Shown here piece after piece: positions 7,907 through 10,616 of a stretch of DNA of 10,616 nt. Positions within the stretch are counted from its first letter, which is position 1; every line of letters starts with the position of its first letter. This DNA is from Syntrophales bacterium (GTDB lineage Bacteria; Desulfobacterota; Syntrophia; Syntrophales; UBA2251): NCBI GenBank assembly GCA_023230905.1, contig JALNWL010000072.1, positions 1-10,616 on the forward strand. Direction: 5' to 3'. Below the pieces are notes generated by a model, which did no database searches, was not told the DNA's origin, and saw nothing but the letters and a program-made list of their open reading frames with translations. Position numbers and translations under genes: made by a program.

Positions 7907-7947
7907 AAGCACCCCCTGACGGGCGCAGCAAGGCTTGGTCTGTTTTT
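7903..7947 (+). terminator. Possible intrinsic terminator behind the ligase gene
   Basis: ACCAA/GC (7903-7910) can pair with GCTTGGT (7933-7939) with one bulged A and an inner CCC-TGAC-GGG hairpin, followed by TCTGTTTTT (T5 at 7943-7947). The stem is imperfect and long-looped, so this is a weak call. It would end transcripts from the ligase promoter. Confidence 0.25.
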
Positions 7948-7964
7948 CCCGCAATTAATATCCC

Positions 7965-7992
7965 TTGACTTTGTCTGGAATGAGCATATCCT
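7965..7992 (+). promoter_or_regulatory. Candidate promoter upstream of the cold-shock gene
   Basis: TTGACT (7965-7970, 5/6) is followed after 16 nt by TATCCT (7987-7992, 4/6). Transcription would begin near 7999, about 158 nt before the cold-shock start codon. A strong terminator-like hairpin lies between this promoter and that gene. It could therefore make a short RNA of about 100 nt or an attenuated leader. Confidence 0.4.
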
Positions 7993-8070
7993 GTATCCCA
8001 CATAGTGATTGGCTAAGAATGATGAGTAATGATCGATCCCACACGAAAAGAAGGAAAGTTGACTTACGAA

Positions 8071-8101
8071 CCCTGTCAATAATGATGTGACAGGGCTTTT
8101 T
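8071..8101 (+). terminator. Intrinsic terminator or attenuator upstream of csp
   Basis: A perfect 8-bp stem, CCCTGTCA (8071-8078) with TGACAGGG (8088-8095), encloses a 9-nt loop and is followed by CTTTTT. This has the form of a Rho-independent terminator. It lies about 55 nt before the cold-shock start codon. It either ends upstream transcripts, including any RNA from the 7965 promoter, or acts as a conditional attenuator in a cold-shock leader. Confidence 0.75.
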
Positions 8102-8156
8102 AAATGGGCTTGAAGTTCAATTCAAGAAATACCGAAAATCAATAAGGAGGGGAAAG

Positions 8157-8357
8157 ATGTCAGAAGGAAAAGTAAAGTGGTTTAATGATAAAAAGGGATT
8201 TGGGTTTATCGAGGAGGACGGCGGCAAGGACGTGTTCGTGCATCACTCAGCCATCCAGGGAGACGGATTCAAATCACTGTCCGAGGGTGATCGGGTCAGT
8301 TTTGATGTCACCCAGGGCGCCAAAGGTCCGGCTGCCGAGAACGTTCGCAAGCTGTAG
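8157..8357 (+). CDS. Cold-shock domain protein (CspA family)
   Basis: A complete single cold-shock domain of 66 residues, the usual family size. These small cytoplasmic OB-fold proteins bind single-stranded RNA and DNA and act as RNA chaperones. RNP1 is KGFGFI (residues 13-18) and RNP2 is VFVHHSAI (26-33). The second His of RNP2 replaces the aromatic residue seen in CspA itself, as in many paralogues. The N-terminus GKVKWFNDKKGFGFI and the C-terminus GPAAENVRKL are typical. AAGGAGG at 8144-8150 with a 6-nt spacer supports the ATG at 8157. The upstream region is AT-rich and contains the terminator-like hairpin at 8071-8101. The closest usable promoter is unclear. Whether it is cold-induced cannot be told from sequence. 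Confidence 0.95.
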   Translation: MSEGKVKWFNDKKGFGFIEEDGGKDVFVHHSAIQGDGFKSLSEGDRVSFDVTQGAKGPAAENVRKL

Positions 8358-8393
8358 GACCTTATTTGAGGGTCATTGATCTTTGACACGTTT

Positions 8394-8421
8394 TATTCCC
8401 TCGAAATGTGAGCAGGGAATA
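8394..8421. repeat. Inverted repeat downstream of csp
   Basis: TATTCCCT (8394-8401) and AGGGAATA (8414-8421) are perfect 8-bp arms around a 12-nt spacer, 37 nt after the csp stop. No T-run follows on either strand, so it is not a standard terminator. It could be an mRNA 3'-end stem-loop or a protein binding site. Confidence 0.45.
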
Positions 8422-8563
8422 TCCCGATTAGTGTATTCAACAGACGAGATGCTGCTGTGTGCGTATTGAGTCACTCTACTGGTTGTTAACGAAAAAGAGA
8501 ATCTGATGGTCTTCGTGGTGATTGTCACCCTTATGGACCGGATCTTGAGTGATGGACTCCAGT

Positions 8564-8603
8564 AAAAGACGAGACGGCACAGGCGGCTATCGTCTTTTTT
8601 TTT
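8564..8603 (+). terminator. Terminator-like hairpin with a T9 tract
   Basis: AAAAGACGA (8564-8572) pairs with TCGTCTTTT (8590-8598) around a 17-nt GC-rich loop, and nine consecutive Ts (8595-8603) follow the GC part of the stem. It would end transcription from csp about 210 nt after its stop. The loop is larger than usual, which lowers confidence. Confidence 0.5.
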
Positions 8604-8623
8604 AATCAGGACATTCCGATACA

Positions 8624-8796
8624 TTTGAAGGATGGATCAGAATCGGCACTCCTGCCCATAGACCATCTCGCGGGTGATGGTTGGCTTGTTTAAAGATCAC
8701 GATGATCTGGTCATGCTGGTGACGCCTGAAGGCACACACTCTTTTCGCACCAAATGGAAAACAGGCTTTTATCGTCTGACGGTCTTAGCCAATGTT
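8624..8796 (+). pseudogene. Frameshifted remnant of a PlsC-type acyltransferase
   Basis: The frame at 8674-8796 reads through FKDHDDLVMLVTPEGTHS and KWKTGFYRL. This matches the PEGTR/KTGFY region (motif III) of lysophospholipid (1-acylglycerol-3-phosphate) acyltransferases. Upstream, in a different frame (from about 8624 to 8673), IGTPAHRPSRG resembles the preceding GxxPxxR block. One frameshift near 8673 therefore splits the homology, and a TAG at 8659-8661 closes the downstream frame. The catalytic HX4D motif and the rest of the enzyme are missing on the left. On the right, homology stops where the Shine-Dalgarno of the next gene begins. Family recognition comes from motif resemblance only, but the order and spacing of the blocks are right. 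It cannot encode a working enzyme. Confidence 0.6.
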
Positions 8797-8812
8797 TCTA
8801 AGGAGGGGAAAT

Positions 8813-9139
8813 ATGGGATCCAAACAGAAGCGGGTACAAATCGGACAAAAAGAATCTTTCGGACGAAAGCTGAAGGCCCGGCTGGCTTTACTGTCGGAAA
8901 GGGGAATCAAATCTCATGAGATTGATAAAGATCCGCTCGTAAAAAATTTGCGGGCTAATATTCGCGCCATCAATGTCAGGATGCAGGCCTTTGAAGCGAG
9001 CGAAAAGAAGAACGAAGCCCTGGCGAAAATGAAGGCGGATAAAGCAGCGCCCCCCCAAGAAAGTCCGGAAGGAACGAAAAGAAAAAAGGTGAAGGAACCC
9101 CCCGCTGAAGGCAAGGAGAAAAAGAAAAAGAAAGAATAG
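8813..9139 (+). CDS. Small lysine-rich basic protein, unknown function
   Basis: I do not recognise a named family for this 108-aa protein. It has 23 Lys and 8 Arg against 15 acidic residues, so it is strongly basic. Residues 1 to about 60 look like a mixed, probably helical segment (KESFGRKLKARLALLSERG, then a regular LVKNLRANIRAINVRM pattern). The rest, from about residue 64, is a low-complexity Lys/Glu/Pro/Ala tail ending in KEKKKKKE. There is no signal peptide or membrane segment, so it is probably cytoplasmic; nucleic-acid or ribosome binding is a guess from charge. AAGGAGG (8800-8806) with a 6-nt spacer supports the ATG at 8813 over the in-frame ATG at 8792. Its initiation region shares TAAGGAGGGGAAA with that of csp. 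The 5' region overlaps the end of an acyltransferase remnant. Confidence 0.8.
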   Translation: MGSKQKRVQIGQKESFGRKLKARLALLSERGIKSHEIDKDPLVKNLRANIRAINVRMQAFEASEKKNEALAKMKADKAAPPQESPEGTKRKKVKEPPAEGKEKKKKKE

Positions 9140-9256
9140 TTCTTGAAAGTGATAAAAAACCAGCAAGAACCTTCGCCGGGGTGACGTAAGCCTTGATCTG
9201 CATTCAGAATCTCAGCCTGCGCCATACATGAACTCTCTGATCGAATGGAACTGATC

Positions 9257-9275
9257 CAAGTGCACCGGGCACTTG
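9257..9275. promoter_or_regulatory. Perfect inverted repeat in front of the amidohydrolase gene
   Basis: CAAGTGC-N5-GCACTTG is a perfect 7-bp dyad centred about 41 bp before the amidohydrolase start codon and 20 bp before its Shine-Dalgarno site. Its size and position fit a repressor or activator operator. It could also form an RNA hairpin in the leader. No clear promoter boxes could be assigned around it: TAAATA at 9284-9289 is a poor -10. Confidence 0.5.
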
Positions 9276-9306
9276 TCGGTTCTAAATACACGATAAGGAG
9301 GATTGT

Positions 9307-10254
9307 ATGATTGTCGATAGCCATGTGCATCTTTTCTATGAGAATTCCGATCCCATGTCCTGGTTTATAGGAAGCGCGAGAACCGGGGCGGCCACGTTCG
9401 CCAAAAGTACCGGAGAGCTGGGAAATGTTGAAGAGCTCTACCAACAGCTCGCCCCCGAGATCATGGATGATAACGGAGACAAACTGGTGCCGAGGATGGA
9501 TGACGCGGGAATCGAACGGGCAATCATTCTCCCGATTGACCTTCGCTTGCTCAGCGATGAGCCTTCCGCCTTCGATCAGACCTACCCCACCATCGAGCAG
9601 AAGAACCGAACCTACTTCAAGGCGACACAGAGGCACAAGGGACGGATTTATTCCTGCGCGGGAGTCGATCCACGGCGTCATGGTGCGGTCGATCTTTTTA
9701 GGAAGGGGGTGGAAGAATGGGGGATGATCGGACTCAAGCTTCATCCGACTGCGGGGTACTATCCTCATGACCCTAAATGCTATCCAATGTATGAGGCTGC
9801 CCGGGAGATGGGAGTTCCCGTGATCATTCATTCCGGAAGCGAGCCGGCACCGTTGAAGTGCGCGTACTCTCAGCCCAAGTACATCGATACGGTCGCCGCG
9901 GACTTTCCGGAGGTCACCTTCATCGTTGCTCATTGCGGCCATGGTTGGCACAAAGAAGCCATCGATCTCGCTTCCATGAAACCGAATATCTACTGCGATT
10001 TCAGCGGGTGGCAGGTTGAATATCTCACGAATCCCGATTATTTCTTCGGACCTTTACGTTATGCGCTGGATTTTCTCGGACCGTGGAGAGTCCTGTTCGG
10101 CACCGATGGGCCGGCCTATACCGTCTTTATGAGTAATAAAGACTGGGTAAACGCGATTCGCGAACACAAATCCCCCTCCGGAATAAAATTCTCCGACGAA
10201 GAGGTCGACCTCTTTCTGGGCGGGGCGGCGGCAAAGCTGTACGGCTGGCTCTGA
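9307..10254 (+). CDS. Metal-dependent amidohydrolase (Amidohydrolase_2 / ACMSD-like)
   Basis: A 315-aa TIM-barrel enzyme of the Amidohydrolase_2 family (PF04909). This group includes ACMSD-type decarboxylases and various hydrolases. Metal-site residues are all visible in order: DSHVH (His6, His8), IIHSG (His175), VAHCG (His209) and FGTDGP (Asp267), the same order as His, His, His, His, Asp in ACMSD. GLKLHP near residue 143 is also typical. There is no signal peptide, so it is cytoplasmic. AAGGAGG (9295-9301) with a 5-nt spacer sets the ATG at 9307. A 7-bp inverted repeat lies just upstream. A 38-codon piece of a related gene lies behind the CoA ligase at 7793-7906, which suggests that enzymes of this kind were once linked to acyl-CoA ligation here. 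Substrate and reaction (decarboxylation or hydrolysis) cannot be deduced. Confidence 0.88.
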   Translation: MIVDSHVHLFYENSDPMSWFIGSARTGAATFAKSTGELGNVEELYQQLAPEIMDDNGDKLVPRMDDAGIERAIILPIDLRLLSDEPSAFDQTYPTIEQKNRTYFKATQRHKGRIYSCAGVDPRRHGAVDLFRKGVEEWGMIGLKLHPTAGYYPHDPKCYPMYEAAREMGVPVIIHSGSEPAPLKCAYSQPKYIDTVAADFPEVTFIVAHCGHGWHKEAIDLASMKPNIYCDFSGWQVEYLTNPDYFFGPLRYALDFLGPWRVLFGTDGPAYTVFMSNKDWVNAIREHKSPSGIKFSDEEVDLFLGGAAAKLYGWL

Positions 10255-10358
10255 TTATTTCATTCAAAAAACACCCACCGTACGGACTCCCCCCGGCATG
10301 CGCGGTGCCGCCAAGGGAAAAGTGCTTTATAAAACCAGATGACGGGAGGCGTATCACG

Positions 10359-10616
10359 GCGCTGGCCCCGGTTGAAGGCACCGCCAACGGCCGGTATCTC
10401 GTCAACGGTTTCTTCGAATACGTCGGCCTGGTCGCGGATCCCTTTCTCCTGATCATCAAGGACGGCAGGGTTGTCGAAGTCCGTGGCGGCGGTCGCGAAG
10501 CGCAAAAAGTCAGGGACATCATTGCCGCGGCGGATACCCATGGAAACAACATCGGGGAACTGGGTGTTGCGACCAACCATATCAAGATCTTTGACGGTTT
10601 TTCAGGCACCATCATC
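10359..10616 (+). pseudogene. 5'-truncated aminopeptidase T-like (M29/COG2309) sequence, runs off the edge
   Basis: From about 10359 the frame reads ALAPVEGTANGRYLVNGF, then LIIKDGRVVEVRGGG, then NIGELGVATN. This resembles the central part of leucyl aminopeptidase (aminopeptidase T) family proteins, where APVEGTANG, DGRVVE and NIAELGIGTN blocks occur in this order. In that family a long N-terminal portion precedes APVEGT. Here only about 105 nt separate it from the amidohydrolase stop, and that stretch, though open in frame, shows no family sequence, no ATG and no ribosome binding site. A GTG at 10305 is the only nearby start-like codon. I therefore read it as a gene that lost its 5' part. 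The 3' end lies outside the window, so the rest is unknown. The family call is by motif resemblance. Confidence 0.6.

Larger units (their letters stand above)
8358..8623. other. Non-coding stretch after csp
   Basis: Apart from the inverted repeat at 8394-8421 and the terminator-like hairpin at 8564-8603, I see nothing recognisable. A minus-strand open frame at 8373-8624 has no ribosome binding site and no familiar motifs. The sequence is more AT-rich than the left half of the window. Confidence 0.5.

Noticed and set aside
8373..8624. 83-codon minus-strand open frame after csp
   Set aside because: No ribosome binding site, no motif, and it spans an inverted repeat and a terminator-like hairpin.
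8674..8919. 81-codon open frame as an intact small gene
   Set aside because: Only its first half resembles an acyltransferase; the second half lies out of frame over the lysine-rich gene, which has a better start. It is treated as part of a pseudogene.
9262..9285. Sigma-54 (-24/-12) promoter in front of the amidohydrolase
   Set aside because: GGGCAC is present, but no TTGC-type -12 element occurs at the required distance.
10127..10615. Minus-strand open frames at the right edge
   Set aside because: They are antisense to the end of the amidohydrolase and to the aminopeptidase-like frame, which carries recognisable family blocks.
7782..10616. Mobile element, CRISPR array or defence island
   Set aside because: No transposase, integrase, terminal inverted repeats, target duplications, regularly spaced repeats or defence-type domains were seen on either strand.

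Overview
The window looks like chromosome from a GC-rich Gram-negative bacterium. The genes show this: an outer-membrane phospholipase A with a signal peptide and an aromatic C-terminus, the two-domain GTPase Der, an AMP-forming fatty acyl-CoA ligase, and strong Shine-Dalgarno sites with frequent TTG starts. The mix of acyl-CoA ligase, metal-dependent amidohydrolase and UPF0182 membrane protein would fit an anaerobic, Syntrophales-like deltaproteobacterium (Desulfobacterota). That placement is inference; there is no rRNA or marker set here to prove it.

Left half (1-6100), GC-rich and orderly. A UPF0182-family membrane protein (44-2791, minus) diverges from der (3108-4427, plus) across a 316-bp spacer. 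After a 347-bp gap comes a phospholipase A1 (pldA-like, 4775-5806, plus). A near-consensus sigma-70 promoter (5916-5944) with a leader of about 150 nt then drives a long-chain fatty acid CoA ligase (6102-7781, plus). Phospholipase A releasing fatty acids and the ligase activating them would make biochemical sense. However, the ligase has its own promoter, so this is proximity, not a demonstrated operon.

Right half (7782-10616), more AT-rich between about 7900 and 9300 and visibly patched together. Three intact genes are present: a cold-shock protein (8157-8357), a 108-aa lysine-rich protein of unknown function (8813-9139) and an Amidohydrolase_2-family enzyme (9307-10254). Between and beside them lie three gene remnants: a 38-codon piece of a second amidohydrolase directly behind the ligase (7793-7906), a frameshifted piece of a PlsC-type acyltransferase (about 8624-8796), and a 5'-truncated aminopeptidase-T-like sequence running off the right edge (from about 10359). 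Two terminator-like hairpins (8071-8101, 8564-8603), a candidate promoter facing the first of them, and a perfect 7-bp inverted repeat before the amidohydrolase are the main non-coding signals.

I did not find a defence, CRISPR, transposon or obviously new multi-gene system. The most informative observations are the gene remnants, the promoter/terminator pair upstream of the cold-shock gene, and the uncharacterised lysine-rich protein beside it.
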